Source: Pseudoalteromonas carrageenovora IAM 12662
GTDB taxonomy: Bacteria > Pseudomonadota > Gammaproteobacteria > Enterobacterales > Alteromonadaceae
NCBI RefSeq assembly: GCF_900239935.1
Contig: NZ_LT965928.1
Span: 2,995,520-3,059,519 of the forward strand
Length of the DNA: 64,000 nt
Direction of reading: 5' to 3'
A program made the position numbers and the translations under genes. The notes under the pieces were generated by a model. The model worked only from the letters and a program-made list of their open reading frames with translations, made no database searches and was not told the DNA's origin. This document shows positions 46,373-56,067 of this stretch, in pieces (the first letter of the stretch is position 1; the number at the start of each line of letters is the position of its first letter).

Positions 46373-47323
46373 ATGACTTCAGCTCTACAAAGGCTAAAAC
46401 AACATTCATCTATCGTAGCCGACACTGGCGATATTGAAGCGATCAAAAAGCATCAACCAGAAGATGCAACCACAAACCCATCGCTTTTATTAAAAGCGAG
46501 TGAGATTGAAGCTTATAAGCCTTACCTAGATAAAGCTTGGAGCTACGCAAAAGAAACCGAGCAAGATGCTGCTAAACAACTTGAACTTGCATGTGATTAC
46601 TTTGCAGTATTGCTTGGTAAAGAAATTAGTGAAATTGTACCGGGTTACATTTCTACAGAAGTAGATGCTCGCCTTTCGTTTAATACCCAAGCTACAATTG
46701 ATAAAGCCCATACGCTACTTAGCCTTTACGAAAAAGAAGGCGTAAGCAAAGACAAGATTTTAATTAAAGTTGCGTCTACGTGGGAAGGCATTAAAGCCGC
46801 TGAGCAGCTAGAAAAAGAAGGGACTAAGTGTAACCTTACTTTATTATTTAGCGATGCCCAAGCACGCGCTTGTGCCGATGCAAACGTATTTTTAATCTCA
46901 CCATTTGTTGGCCGTATTTTAGATTGGCACGTGGCTAACGGCATGGAAAAACCAACTGATCCGCTACAAGATCCTGGTGTTCAGTCGGTTCGTAGCATTT
47001 TTGAATTTTACAAACGTCATGATTATAAAACGGTTGTTATGGGCGCAAGCTTTCGTAACACGGGCGAAATTATTGCCCTTACAGGTTGTGACAAGCTAAC
47101 TATTAGCCCTAACCTTTTAGAAGACTTAGGTAATTTAGAAGGCGCACAGGAATACCTACTAGAAACAGATATTCCTAAAGAGCCAAAACCTGAGCCGCTT
47201 ACAGAGGCTCAGTTCCGTTGGTTACATAACCAAGATGCAATGGCGACTGAAAAGCTAGCAGAAGGTATTCGCTCTTTTGCTGATGCACAAGAACAACTAG
47301 AAGCACGTTTTAAAGCAATGTAA
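46373..47323 (+). CDS. talB: transaldolase
   Basis: Non-oxidative pentose phosphate enzyme that moves dihydroxyacetone units from sedoheptulose 7-phosphate to glyceraldehyde 3-phosphate. The 316-residue protein holds the active-site Lys in [11 protein letters not shown] (about residue 132), plus [43 protein letters not shown] and [13 protein letters not shown]. Length equals the E. coli TalB class. A GAGGAAAG ribosome site precedes the ATG. Confidence 0.96.
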   Translation: MTSALQRLKQHSSIVADTGDIEAIKKHQPEDATTNPSLLLKASEIEAYKPYLDKAWSYAKETEQDAAKQLELACDYFAVLLGKEISEIVPGYISTEVDARLSFNTQATIDKAHTLLSLYEKEGVSKDKILIKVASTWEGIKAAEQLEKEGTKCNLTLLFSDAQARACADANVFLISPFVGRILDWHVANGMEKPTDPLQDPGVQSVRSIFEFYKRHDYKTVVMGASFRNTGEIIALTGCDKLTISPNLLEDLGNLEGAQEYLLETDIPKEPKPEPLTEAQFRWLHNQDAMATEKLAEGIRSFADAQEQLEARFKAM

Positions 47324-47343
47324 TTGGTTTAAACGTACTTTAA

Positions 47344-47371
47344 AAAACGTCGCAATTGCGGCGTTTTTTTA
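47344..47371 (+). terminator. terminator after talB
   Basis: Stem ACGTCGC / GCGGCGT (47346-47352 with 47357-47363, one G-T pair), loop AATT, then seven T. Confidence 0.8.
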
Positions 47372-47513
47372 TGTCTAAAAAACACTAACAATTTGCATAA
47401 AGCTTCATCAATCAATCACACTTTCGTAACATTAATGTCACTTTTTTATTCTATTTTAGCTAGGCCTGTGGTATAGGTATTCTTGAGGTCAATAAAATCA
47501 ATAGGAGAAGTAC

Positions 47514-47702
47514 ATGGATAGCCTAAACGATATATTAGAGATATTAGAAGGTCCTAATACAACACGGAAAACCTCTCAAAAAAATAAAAAAAGAAAGTGG
47601 CGGGAAATAGAAGCAATAAAAGACAAACACCGCTTACGTAAAGAACTAGAAGAATACGATTACTTAACAGACAGTATTGCGATTGACGAGCTAGACTTTT
47701 AA
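47514..47702 (+). CDS. DUF3545 small protein
   Basis: A 62-residue, highly charged protein: MDSLNDILEILEG, then a Lys/Arg-rich stretch KNKKRKWREIEAIKDKHRLRKELEE and an acidic end DSIAIDELDF. This matches the DUF3545 family of Vibrio and Alteromonadales, of unknown role. A good ribosome site (AGGAGAAG) lies before the ATG and a terminator follows, so expression is likely. Confidence 0.85.
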   Translation: MDSLNDILEILEGPNTTRKTSQKNKKRKWREIEAIKDKHRLRKELEEYDYLTDSIAIDELDF

Positions 47703-47723
47703 TCCTTTACAACCAACTAAACA

Positions 47724-47755
47724 AAAAGGCTTTCACTATATGAAAGCCTTTTTTA
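47724..47755. terminator. bidirectional terminator between the DUF3545 gene and ung
   Basis: Perfect 10-base stem AAGGCTTTCA / TGAAAGCCTT (47726-47735 with 47741-47750), A tract on the left and T tract on the right. Confidence 0.88.
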
Positions 47756-47774
47756 ATGCGTTGCTTTTAGTTAG

Positions 47775-48437
47775 TTAAACCTGCCAATTAATGGGTTTAT
47801 TACCTAGTGATTGTAATAAGTCATTAGTTTTTGAAAAGTGCTGACAGCCAAAAAAACCTCGATGTGCAGAAAGCGGCGAAGGATGCGGCCCTTTTAAAAT
47901 ATGATGACGTGCACTGTTTATACTTTTACCTTTTTTTTGCGCATGTGCGCCCCATAAAATAAATACTACACCTTCGCAGTGCTCATTAATGTGCGCAATT
48001 ACGTTATCGGTAAATTGCTCCCATCCTAAATGCTTATGAGAATGCGCTTGCCCTTGCTCAACAGTAAGTACCGTATTAAGCAAAAATACGCCTTGTTCTG
48101 CCCAGCTTTGCAGGTAACCGTGTGCTGGAATAGTAAAGCCAGTAATATCGGTGGCTAACTCTTTATACATATTTTTAAGCGACGGTGGCAGTTTTTTAAC
48201 CTCAGGCAATACCGAAAAACACAAACCATGTGCCTGTCCTTCGCCGTGGTAAGGGTCTTGCCCCAAAATAACCACTCGAATGTTGTTAAGTTCTGTTGCA
48301 TCAAAAGCACTAAATACTTGCTGCTCTGGCGGATAAACTGCAACGCCTTCTTCTCTGCGCTTAGTGACATAATCTAAGGTTTGCAACATATAGGGCTGCT
48401 GTAATTCGCTTTGTAAAAAGCCTGACCAATCGCTCAT
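47775..48437 (-). CDS. ung: uracil-DNA glycosylase
   Basis: Removes uracil from DNA. The 220-residue protein has the water-activating motif [20 protein letters not shown] and the closing [25 protein letters not shown] loop, both intact family 1 signatures. Its ATG overlaps the btuF stop by four bases (ATGA), so it is translationally coupled to the B12 operon, an unusual place for ung. It ends at the bidirectional terminator. Confidence 0.96.
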   Translation of the reverse strand: MSDWSGFLQSELQQPYMLQTLDYVTKRREEGVAVYPPEQQVFSAFDATELNNIRVVILGQDPYHGEGQAHGLCFSVLPEVKKLPPSLKNMYKELATDITGFTIPAHGYLQSWAEQGVFLLNTVLTVEQGQAHSHKHLGWEQFTDNVIAHINEHCEGVVFILWGAHAQKKGKSINSARHHILKGPHPSPLSAHRGFFGCQHFSKTNDLLQSLGNKPINWQV

Positions 48438-49294
48438 TGTGTGCTCTTAATTTGTTTGCGTGATACATCTATTTTATCACACATATCAGCAAGCCCATCG
48501 AGCATACGCGGCGAAAAACGATGCAATAAATCGGCATTTACACTAATAAAATGATTATTTTTAACCGCAGGTACTTCTGGCCATTTTTGCCAATCGACGA
48601 CCGGTTGTGGTGTTTTTGATTTTTCATCAGGGGTAATAATAATTTGCGGCTTAGTCACAACAACATTTTCGATACTAATCTGCGGGTAGTCGGTATCGCT
48701 TTGTGCAAACACATTCCTTACATGACATGTTTCAATAAGCTGGTTTATCCATGTGTTTTTACTTACCGTCATCATTGGCTCTGGCCATAGTTGATAAAAA
48801 CCAGTTAATATTTTTTTGCTTTGCTGCTGTTTTTTAATTTTTTTTAGCTTAGTAATAAATGCGTTTGCTACTTGCTCGCTTTGCTCAATACGCCCAGTAA
48901 ATTTACCAAAAGTAATCAGCTCGTTTGCAACTTCTTCTATTTTTTTGGGATCACTTAAATGTACTTTTATACCAAGGCGTTTAATTTGTTCTAAATCTTC
49001 ACTTTGATTACCACTTTTCCAACCAATTACTAAATCAGGTTTTAGCGCTAATAATTTTTCAAGGGAAATACCATAGTAACCACCAATGCGCTCAATACTT
49101 TTAGCCTCAGCTGGATAATCGGCGTAATCAACAGTACCGACAATATTACTCCCCGCGCCTATAGCAAATAGGTTTTCTACTATATGCGGCGCAAGTGCCA
49201 CTACACGTATCTTATTAGGATTTGTTACTTCATTTGCAGCTGCATTGCCTAATAAACTGCATAGCCCAAGTCCAACTAAAAGCGCTTTGTACAT
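48434..49294 (-). CDS. btuF: cobalamin-binding periplasmic protein BtuF
   Basis: Periplasmic substrate-binding protein for vitamin B12 import with BtuCD. The 286-residue precursor has a signal peptide (cut near NAAANE, residue 21) and the two-lobed binding fold: [49 protein letters not shown], then [14 protein letters not shown] and the long linking helix. It overlaps cobO at the start by one base and ung at the end by four. Operon context with btuC and btuD fits. Confidence 0.88.
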   Translation of the reverse strand: MYKALLVGLGLCSLLGNAAANEVTNPNKIRVVALAPHIVENLFAIGAGSNIVGTVDYADYPAEAKSIERIGGYYGISLEKLLALKPDLVIGWKSGNQSEDLEQIKRLGIKVHLSDPKKIEEVANELITFGKFTGRIEQSEQVANAFITKLKKIKKQQQSKKILTGFYQLWPEPMMTVSKNTWINQLIETCHVRNVFAQSDTDYPQISIENVVVTKPQIIITPDEKSKTPQPVVDWQKWPEVPAVKNNHFISVNADLLHRFSPRMLDGLADMCDKIDVSRKQIKSTQ

Positions 49295-49893
49295 TAGTAA
49301 TCAAACCCTTCTAGTGCTTTTATTCCTGAGTCGAACGCATGTTTTACATTACGTACTTCACTTACTGTGTCTGCAAGATCGGTTAAAGTGCGATGCGCTG
49401 CACGACCGGTAATAATAACCGACTGCATAGGTGGGCGGTTATTAAGCGCACTGACCACTTCATTTAGGTCAATGTAGCCGTAAGTCACCATGTACGTAAG
49501 TTCATCAAGTAATACTAAATCAATACTGCTATCTGCAAGCATACGTTTAGATTCTTGCCATGTTGCTTGCGCAGCAGCAGTGTCGGCCTCTTTGTTTTGC
49601 GTATCCCATGTAAACCCTGTATTCATTACTGCAAATTCAACGCCTGCACCTTGCAATAAATTACGCTCGCCACATTCCCACGTACCTTTAATAAACTGAC
49701 ATACAGCGGCTTTTTTACCATGACCAACACAGCGCGCAACCACACCAAAGCCAGAGGTTGATTTACCTTTACCATTTCCTGTAATTACTTGGAATATACC
49801 TTTTACGTCTTGCGCGGCAGCAACACGCGCATCTACCTGCTCTTTTACTTTTTGCTGGCGTTGCTGATGCTTATCGTTGCTTTTATCTGTCAT
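49294..49893 (-). CDS. cobO: cob(I)yrinic acid a,c-diamide adenosyltransferase
   Basis: Attaches the adenosyl group to corrinoid cobalt to make the active coenzyme (the BtuR/CobA type). The 199-residue protein starts [20 protein letters not shown], with ATP-binding P-loop [15 protein letters not shown], then [15 protein letters not shown] and [22 protein letters not shown] chose the second ATG (49893) because GAAGGG lies eight bases before it. It overlaps cobQ by 11 bases. The symbol btuR is also used for this gene. Confidence 0.92.
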   Translation of the reverse strand: MTDKSNDKHQQRQQKVKEQVDARVAAAQDVKGIFQVITGNGKGKSTSGFGVVARCVGHGKKAAVCQFIKGTWECGERNLLQGAGVEFAVMNTGFTWDTQNKEADTAAAQATWQESKRMLADSSIDLVLLDELTYMVTYGYIDLNEVVSALNNRPPMQSVIITGRAAHRTLTDLADTVSEVRNVKHAFDSGIKALEGFDY

Positions 49894-51367
49894 TATTGTG
49901 CCCTTCATAAATCGATATAATTTGTTGTATGTTTAAGTGTGCCTCGCACATAGTTGCTAAGCGTTCTAATTGCTGTTCGCGGTGCTGGGCAATACTAATT
50001 GGCTTTATTGCGGCCTCTGGTTTTACCCAGTTTAAAATTTGCGATGTGGCGCTGGCCTCATCAAATAAACCATGTAAATAAGTGCCTGCTATAGCATTAT
50101 CATCACTAATAAAGCCATCGTTTACAAACCCATTAGGATGCTCAGTAAAAGTTAAAAATGGCTTATTAAGCGCTGCCCCTATACTAATACCTGCATGTGT
50201 TTCGTAGCCACTACACGGTGTTTGTAAATCATTTAACTGCAGTGTTGCTGATAATTTAGAGAGTACTTTTTGCGTACTCAATGTGGTTTCAAAATCGCAC
50301 AGGGCAAGCCCCGTTATTTGCTTTAACGACGACTCCACTCCATCTGGATCGTTGATTGTATTGCCCAGCATTTGCATCCCTCCACAAATGCCAAGTACTT
50401 TGCCACCATAGCGTAAGTGTTGCTTTATTTGTGTATCCCAACCTTCGCTTTTTAAAAAGGCTAAATCCCCGAGCACATTTTTACTACCCGGTACAATGAT
50501 CAGATCAACTGCTGGGATCGTTTGCGTGTGGCGTACATACGTTATATTAATATTGGGATGCAAACGCAGTGCATCAAAGTCGGTATGGTTACTAATATGA
50601 GGCAATAAAAGTACTGCAATATTAATGGTGGCACTCGTCACTTTGTTATCTATCGCAACGGCATCTTCAGCATCAAGGGCTAAATCGTGCAAATACGGAA
50701 GTACACCAAGCACTGGCTTATTTGTGTATTGTTCAAGCCAATCAAGCCCGCTTTGCAATAAGCTTATATCGCCCCTAAAGCGATTTATAACAAACCCTTT
50801 TACGCGCGCTTGTTCTGATTCGCTTAGTAGCGCTAATGTACCCACTAAGTGTGCAAACACGCCGCCTTTGTCAATATCAGCAATGATAATGACCGGGCAA
50901 TCTACCGCTTCTGCATAACCCATATTTGCTATGTCGTTTTCACGTAGATTAATTTCAGCCGGGCTACCAGCACCTTCAACCAGTAATAAATCAAAACGTT
51001 TAGCTAAACGGTTATGCGAGGTAAGTACTGCATCCATTGCCACTTTTTTATAGTCGTGATATTTACCCGCTTCCATATTACTAATAGCTTTGCCATGAAT
51101 AATAACTTGTGCGCCAGTGTCGCTATTAGGCTTAAGTAATATGGGGTTAAAGTCTATCTCTGGCTCTACCTTTGCAGCTATTGCTTGAAGAGCCTGGGCA
51201 CGGCCAATTTCGCCGCCATCTTTAGTTACCGCACTGTTAAGTGCCATATTTTGTGGCTTAAATGGAGCAACATTTACTTCTCGCTTTGCAAACACTCTGC
51301 AAAGCGCCGCTACTAACGTGCTTTTACCCGCATCTGATGTAGTGCCTTGAACCATTAGGGTTTTCAT
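49883..51367 (-). CDS. cobQ: cobyric acid synthase
   Basis: Amidates the corrin side chains with glutamine and ATP. The 494-residue protein has an N-terminal P-loop domain ([22 protein letters not shown]) and a class I glutamine amidotransferase domain with the nucleophile Cys in [14 protein letters not shown] and the catalytic His in [11 protein letters not shown]. The length is normal. It begins only four bases after the btuC stop. Its presence with cobO but without early corrin-ring genes suggests salvage of incomplete corrinoids, as in other marine bacteria. Confidence 0.94.
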   Translation of the reverse strand: MKTLMVQGTTSDAGKSTLVAALCRVFAKREVNVAPFKPQNMALNSAVTKDGGEIGRAQALQAIAAKVEPEIDFNPILLKPNSDTGAQVIIHGKAISNMEAGKYHDYKKVAMDAVLTSHNRLAKRFDLLLVEGAGSPAEINLRENDIANMGYAEAVDCPVIIIADIDKGGVFAHLVGTLALLSESEQARVKGFVINRFRGDISLLQSGLDWLEQYTNKPVLGVLPYLHDLALDAEDAVAIDNKVTSATINIAVLLLPHISNHTDFDALRLHPNINITYVRHTQTIPAVDLIIVPGSKNVLGDLAFLKSEGWDTQIKQHLRYGGKVLGICGGMQMLGNTINDPDGVESSLKQITGLALCDFETTLSTQKVLSKLSATLQLNDLQTPCSGYETHAGISIGAALNKPFLTFTEHPNGFVNDGFISDDNAIAGTYLHGLFDEASATSQILNWVKPEAAIKPISIAQHREQQLERLATMCEAHLNIQQIISIYEGHNNDR

Positions 51368-51371
51368 TGGG

Positions 51372-52391
51372 CTACACCTTCGATTTTCTAAAAAACAATA
51401 AACTTAAAAAAAACACACTACCTATTGCAGCGGTAATAACACCGACAGGTAGCTCTTGGTTTTTTAATAGTGAGCGTGAAAACACATCAACCCACACCAT
51501 AAATGTGCCGCCAACTAAGCTAGTCACTAATAGGCCAGCTACACTACCTTGTGATATAAAAAAGCGCACAATATGCGGTACCATCAAACCTACAAAGCCT
51601 ATACCACCACACATTGCCACCAGCACTGCGGTTATTAACGAACTTAAAACAAGCATTAAAATTCTAAATCGATGTACCCGCACACCCAGCGTTATAGCAC
51701 TTTCATCGCCCAATAGCATTGCATTAAGCTGCCTTCTGAAGCTCAGCATAAAACCAATGCACACAACAATAACGACTAACGGCAACCAAAGCGTTGCCCA
51801 TTGCGCACGTGCAAAGCTACCTAACGTCCAAAACAAAATAGCCGCAACAGCCTGAGGATCGCTCCAATAAAGTAATAAGCTAGTAAATGCGCTAAATAAA
51901 AACGACAATGCAACACCTGCCAACAACATAGACTCAACTTGAGCACTTTGCTGCCTACCGGCTATAAGTATTAATAAACTCATTGCAGCCAAACTGCCTA
52001 AAAGCGCCGCTGTAGATAACATAAAACCAGCGCTAATGCCTGTAAAAGCCATAAGTACTACCACCCCAAACGAAGCCCCCGATGATATACCGAATAAGTA
52101 TGGATCGGCGAGCGGATTGCGCGTGACGGTTTGCAAAATAAGCCCTGCAATTGCTAATCCTGCGCCTGCCATAAACGCAAGTAACGTACGTGGCATTCTT
52201 AGCTCGTAAATAATACGCGTATTAAAAGAGGCTTCATTTGACAGTAAAAAACTATTTAACACATCCTCAAGTGAAGTATCTGCTGCACCAAAACTAAGTG
52301 CTGCAAATAAGCTAAATAACGCAGCTGCAATGCTTATAAATAGTGCAAGTGAGTGACGAGTATTAACTGCGCTCATATTATTCATAACCAT
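51372..52391 (-). CDS. btuC: vitamin B12 ABC transporter permease BtuC
   Basis: Inner-membrane permease of the B12 importer. The 339-residue protein has about ten helices and typical FecCD family blocks: [47 protein letters not shown] and [18 protein letters not shown]. The first start (52391) overlaps btuD; a start five codons on (52376) is also possible and no ribosome site decides. Assignment to B12 rather than siderophores rests on the operon with btuF, cobO and cobQ. Confidence 0.88.
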   Translation of the reverse strand: MVMNNMSAVNTRHSLALFISIAAALFSLFAALSFGAADTSLEDVLNSFLLSNEASFNTRIIYELRMPRTLLAFMAGAGLAIAGLILQTVTRNPLADPYLFGISSGASFGVVVLMAFTGISAGFMLSTAALLGSLAAMSLLILIAGRQQSAQVESMLLAGVALSFLFSAFTSLLLYWSDPQAVAAILFWTLGSFARAQWATLWLPLVVIVVCIGFMLSFRRQLNAMLLGDESAITLGVRVHRFRILMLVLSSLITAVLVAMCGGIGFVGLMVPHIVRFFISQGSVAGLLVTSLVGGTFMVWVDVFSRSLLKNQELPVGVITAAIGSVFFLSLLFFRKSKV

Positions 52392-53190
52392 AAAAGTAAG
52401 TGATGTGAGGAATGCTATTTCCCGCTTTAGATAACTGTGGATGGCTATTTACTTGGGCGCATACACCAAAGACTTCAGCTAGCATGTTTTCGGTTAATAC
52501 CTGTGTTGGCGTACCCGAATGCGTAATTTCGCCGTTTTTAATAACGAGCAGTTCATCACACATTGCAGCAGCTAGGTTTAAATCATGAAACGATGCAAAC
52601 ACAGTTACACCGAGCGATTTAGCCAGCTCCATAACTTGTATTTGGTATTTAACATCTAAATGGCTGGTTGGTTCGTCCATAATTAATAACTGAGGTTGCT
52701 GCACAATAGCGCGAGCTATTAAAGCGCGCTGCTTTTCGCCGCCAGAGAGCGATTCAAAACTTTGATTACTGTGTTGATCAAGCCCTACAGTATTGATAGC
52801 TTGGATGATATTTTGTTTATCGCTGTTGGTTACTGAACTAAATAACGATTTATGAGGAGTAAGCCCAAGCGCAATAACGTCAAATACACTTAGGTTAAAT
52901 TGTGAAGGTGTTTCTTGAAGTACCACAGCGACTTGCTTTGCATAATCTTCACTTTTAAGTTGCCAAATATCGTGGTTATTAAAAGTAATCTGCCCTGAGA
53001 TTGGCCGGTTAAAACGATATAAACAACGTAGCAAACTCGACTTACCCGCCCCATTTGGCCCGATTAGACCCACAAACTTACCTGGCGATATTTGCACATT
53101 AATATTATTTAAAATGCTTTTATTGGCAATCCCCCACGAAACATTATTAACGTTAAGTAAAGGCGTGTTTGGCGCTGATTTAGTGTGCAA
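52378..53190 (-). CDS. btuD: vitamin B12 ABC transporter ATP-binding protein BtuD
   Basis: ATPase of the B12 importer. The 270-residue protein has Walker A (LIGPNGAGKSSLLRCL), the Q loop (VVLQETPS), signature SLSGGEKQRALIARAIV, Walker B (LLIMDEPTSHLD) and the His switch (FASFHDLNLAA). It is first in the operon btuD-btuC-cobQ-cobO-btuF-ung and follows the cobalamin riboswitch by about 180 bases. Its end overlaps btuC by 14 bases. Confidence 0.91.
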   Translation of the reverse strand: MHTKSAPNTPLLNVNNVSWGIANKSILNNINVQISPGKFVGLIGPNGAGKSSLLRCLYRFNRPISGQITFNNHDIWQLKSEDYAKQVAVVLQETPSQFNLSVFDVIALGLTPHKSLFSSVTNSDKQNIIQAINTVGLDQHSNQSFESLSGGEKQRALIARAIVQQPQLLIMDEPTSHLDVKYQIQVMELAKSLGVTVFASFHDLNLAAAMCDELLVIKNGEITHSGTPTQVLTENMLAEVFGVCAQVNSHPQLSKAGNSIPHITYFYGYE

Positions 53191-53370
53191 CAGTGAGTCC
53201 TTGGTAGGCGTGCACTCACTAACAATACAGCTAACAATACCTAGTGCATTAATAAAAAATGAGTAAACCCGCTCGTTAAAAAAATTTTACCAATCTGCTT
53301 AGGTACAGAAGCTATTAAGCGATAAATTTAACTCGCTAAATTGTTCAAATATTTATGCTAATTAGTATTG

Positions 53371-53450
53371 CTCATTTGTATCTGACTTAAAGCTTTATGC
53401 TAATTACAGTTACGGGAATAGTTGAGGGTTTGCACCTCATTCCAAATGAG
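53371..53450 (-). promoter_or_regulatory. compact cobalamin riboswitch upstream of btuD
   Basis: On the minus strand, an outer stem CTCATTT / AAATGAG (53450-53444 with 53377-53371) encloses GGAAT / ATTCC, an inner hairpin GAGG-TGCAAAC-CCTC, the conserved CCCGTAACTGTAA block (53416-53404) and AAGTCAGATAC (53388-53378). The blocks fit the cobalamin (B12-box) aptamer consensus (GGTGcaAAtCCtC, CCCGCAACTGT, AGTCAGATAC). At about 80 bases it is far shorter than the usual aptamer of about 200, since the peripheral stems are absent. It should turn off the B12 operon when cobalamin is plentiful. Confidence 0.75.
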
Positions 53451-53480
53451 GGTCTATTATGGGCGGGTAAAGAATTTAAA

Positions 53481-53512
53481 GCAAAAAAAACCGCGCTCAA
53501 AGGAGCGCGGTT
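53481..53512 (-). terminator. terminator after the porin gene
   Basis: Stem CCGCGCTC / GAGCGCGG (53491-53498 with 53503-53510), loop AAAG. Eight A on the left provide a T tract on the minus strand. It lies just before the riboswitch. Confidence 0.9.
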
Positions 53513-53546
53513 AAAAAGGGAGTGTTTTAACTAATTTAGCGAATAG

Positions 53547-54479
53547 TTAAAACTTGTATTCCATACCTAAGCCTACATAATCTTGGTCAACGTTGTTGTC
53601 CATGTCGAAGCTTGAGTAAAAACCAAATACTTTAATGTTTTTATTAAACTTGTGATCAACACCTACAGATACCGCAGTTTTATCATCACTATCGTCAAAG
53701 TCCATTGCTTGGTACTGTACTTTGAAGGTGTTTTTACCCATGCTGTAAGCGGCGTTTAGTAAGTAACCGTCAGCTTCTGCACTGCCATCTACTGTTTCTT
53801 GCGTTTGGTACATTGCGCCTAGTTTAAAGTTTTCAACTTTACCTTGAATTGACGCACGTACAACATCGTAGCCATTTACTTCGCTATCGGCTGCAATTGA
53901 CGCATATATAGCGCTATTTTTAAGTGCTACATCGCCATAAGTAACCGCTAATGAATAACCGTTATCTGCATCTACGTCGTCTTCGGCAATAAAAGTAGCA
54001 AGTAATTTAAAACCTTCGTATGTTTTAGATGTATAAGTAATTGAATCACCTAAACGGTTTTCACCTTTAAACACGTTTTTAATATCGCCTTCAAGGTCGT
54101 TAAATAAATCTAACTTACCTTGAGATTGTTTAAGGGCTGTATCATTACGACCCACAACTACCTGACCATATGCGCCTTTTAAGCCAACATATTGGTTACG
54201 AGCAGAAATATTGTCGTCGTTGTCGCCTTTTGAGTCAGCATCAGACACGTCTACTTGAAACTCAAACTTATAAACCGCTTCTAGGCCGTCTGTTATTTTT
54301 TCAGAACCTTTAAGACCAAAGCGAGATGCGTTACTTTTAATTTCTGTGAAAGACCCTTCACCATCATCAGACGACTGCACAGTAACATTCGCTTTACCGT
54401 AAACATCAACGTCTGCAAGCGCATTAAAAGATAAACCACTTAATAAAGCGACACATAAGCTCGATTTTACAAATTTCAT
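53547..54479 (-). CDS. outer-membrane porin (Porin_4 type)
   Basis: A 310-residue porin precursor with a signal peptide (cut after NALA, residue 22) and the typical DVDVYGKANVTVQSSDDG start and FGLKGSEKITDGLEAVYKFEFQVD block. It then has alternating strands to the terminal aromatic DYVGLGMEYKF, which guides outer-membrane insertion. Asp/Gly-rich turns are frequent. It is a general diffusion channel; the preferred solute is unknown. The next gene upstream is the LysR-type regulator HdfR; nothing links it to the porin. Confidence 0.92.
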   Translation of the reverse strand: MKFVKSSLCVALLSGLSFNALADVDVYGKANVTVQSSDDGEGSFTEIKSNASRFGLKGSEKITDGLEAVYKFEFQVDVSDADSKGDNDDNISARNQYVGLKGAYGQVVVGRNDTALKQSQGKLDLFNDLEGDIKNVFKGENRLGDSITYTSKTYEGFKLLATFIAEDDVDADNGYSLAVTYGDVALKNSAIYASIAADSEVNGYDVVRASIQGKVENFKLGAMYQTQETVDGSAEADGYLLNAAYSMGKNTFKVQYQAMDFDDSDDKTAVSVGVDHKFNKNIKVFGFYSSFDMDNNVDQDYVGLGMEYKF

Positions 54480-54662
54480 GTTATTTCCTCGATAATCACA
54501 AAAGACTAATTTTTAAAACAGCTGCAGTTTGGCATCACTAAATGACAAAAATATTACAAATGAAATATTTTTGTCTTTTAAAGTTAATAAAACTGCATTA
54601 TTTATGAAATCAAAAGGACATGTTCACTAATCAGACAAATTAGTACCTAATAAAAGCTTTTA

Positions 54663-55514
54663 CTAAGTCAGCTCTACTTTAGGTAATAAATTTATTAAGG
54701 TTTCGATTAATTCCTTTTGCTCATTATCTCTATGATAGGCTACAAATATGTCTCTTGAGGTATTTTCTACGTCTTTAACATGAAACAGCTCACCCTTATC
54801 AAGATGATCTTGCACAAGCACCTGAGGTATAAAGGCACTGCCACCACATTGCAGTATTAAATCAAGCGCAATACGCCCTGTACTAGTTCTAAAATAAGGG
54901 GGCGTTTTACCCGTAAACTGGCGAGCATGCCAAAGTGAAAAAGTAGTGCCCCAGTCAACATAAACATATTGGTTATCAAAAAAGTTTTCGTTTGTTGCGG
55001 TGTCAAATGCACTTACTGGAATAATTGGCAGCTCACAAATACGCTCAACCACTAACTCGTCAACCTTTGGCGGATCAAACAAAATAGCCAAATCGAGTGT
55101 GCGCTCTAAAAGTAGTCGTGTACTTTCTTGCTGCGCTTTAACTTCTGCTACAAGCGACACCCCAGGCATAGCCGACACTATATTAGTTATACCAAACTGT
55201 AAAAATGCATCCCAAATATTAGGTGTACCAGCAAGTGTTACCTGCTTATGCATATTATCAGCAAGCGCCACATCCACTTTTGCGCGCTGCATACCAGTAA
55301 TTATCATTTTTGCATGGGGTAATAAACGCTCGCCAGGTGCCGTTAACTGAATATTATTTCGTTGGCGTATAAATAAATTAACCCCAAGGCCTTGCTCAAG
55401 TTGGCGAATCCTAAAACTAACCGCAGACTGCGTTATGTACAGGTTTTCGGCCGCTTTACCAAAGTGGCGAGTACGCACTACTTCTACAAATGTTTTTAAT
55501 AAATCTATATCCAA
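54663..55514 (-). CDS. hdfR: LysR-type regulator HdfR
   Basis: Transcription regulator known in E. coli to repress the flagellar master operon flhDC. The 283-residue protein begins DIDLLKTFVEVVRTRHFGKAAENLYITQSAVSFRIRQLEQGLGVNLFIRQRNNIQLT, nearly identical to E. coli HdfR in the DNA-binding domain, followed by a substrate-binding domain. The start codon is TTG (55514), eight bases after GAGGATAA. It is divergent from maoP, as in E. coli. Confidence 0.92.
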   Translation of the reverse strand: MDIDLLKTFVEVVRTRHFGKAAENLYITQSAVSFRIRQLEQGLGVNLFIRQRNNIQLTAPGERLLPHAKMIITGMQRAKVDVALADNMHKQVTLAGTPNIWDAFLQFGITNIVSAMPGVSLVAEVKAQQESTRLLLERTLDLAILFDPPKVDELVVERICELPIIPVSAFDTATNENFFDNQYVYVDWGTTFSLWHARQFTGKTPPYFRTSTGRIALDLILQCGGSAFIPQVLVQDHLDKGELFHVKDVENTSRDIFVAYHRDNEQKELIETLINLLPKVELT

Positions 55515-55518
55515 TTTT

Positions 55519-55601
55519 TTATCCTCACGATAAAAATAATTTGTTTAATAAATTACCAAACTTGCATCATACTCCAACTAATTAATAGGGTATGAGGATA
55601 A
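55519..55601. promoter_or_regulatory. inverted ribosome-site repeat in the hdfR-maoP gap
   Basis: TTATCCTCA (55519-55527) and TGAGGATAA (55593-55601) are a perfect 9-base inverted repeat. Each arm includes the ribosome site of one of the two divergent genes. The gap also must hold both promoters. It could be an operator shared by the two genes, perhaps for HdfR, or simply two good ribosome sites. Confidence 0.45.
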
Positions 55602-55605
55602 AGTT

Positions 55606-55980
55606 ATGAGCAATAATATTTCACTACTACGCCAAGCATTTGTTAGCCAACGTCAATTTTATGATGATCAAAACTTTCCACGTGGTTTTGGCCGCAGCGG
55701 AAACTTCACCTTGTTAGAAGCCAGCATATTAGAACAGCACGGAGTTGTTTTAAAAGGCTTATACTCTAAAACTATAGCGCCACAAAATGAACATCAAGAA
55801 CAATTTGTAGCGGTGGTTACGGGTTCTTTAGAGCCTACAAACCCAATTGAGCGTGCGTGGGTTAAATACTTAAAGCTAACAACCTGTAAAACTAAATTCC
55901 ACACATTATTTGGTCGTTCTAAAATGTCAGGGCCAGCACCCATTAGCCAAGAGTATTATTCAGAAGCAGATAGCTTGTAA
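55606..55980 (+). CDS. maoP: macrodomain Ori protein MaoP (DUF413/YifE)
   Basis: In E. coli, MaoP acts with the cis site maoS to organise the Ori region of the chromosome. The 124-residue protein has the DUF413 blocks FYDDQNFPRGFGRSGNFTLLEASILEQHG, FVAVVTGSLEPTNPIERAWVKY and FHTLFGRSK, matching YifE/MaoP. It is divergent from hdfR, as in E. coli. I could not find a maoS site with certainty in the 91-base gap. Confidence 0.9.
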   Translation: MSNNISLLRQAFVSQRQFYDDQNFPRGFGRSGNFTLLEASILEQHGVVLKGLYSKTIAPQNEHQEQFVAVVTGSLEPTNPIERAWVKYLKLTTCKTKFHTLFGRSKMSGPAPISQEYYSEADSL

Positions 55981-56067
55981 GCCACTAAGTTATTTGCTTT
56001 TTTGCGTTTTAGCAGTTACAACTTGTATTAGCAAATACTTTTGCAAAATATTAAACAAGGTAGCTAC

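Noticed and set aside
46218..46409. A 63-residue minus-strand frame in the yaaA-talB gap
   Set aside because: It overlaps the talB start, lacks a ribosome site and shows no sensible protein features.
53191..53370. A terminator hairpin between the cobalamin aptamer and btuD
   Set aside because: Only weak stems (AGCGA/TCGCT; GAG/CTC before a T run) were seen, so the expression switch (terminator or ribosome-site masking) cannot be assigned.
55515..55605. maoS site for MaoP
   Set aside because: I cannot recall the motif well enough to match it, and nothing in the gap stands out beyond the inverted repeat reported.
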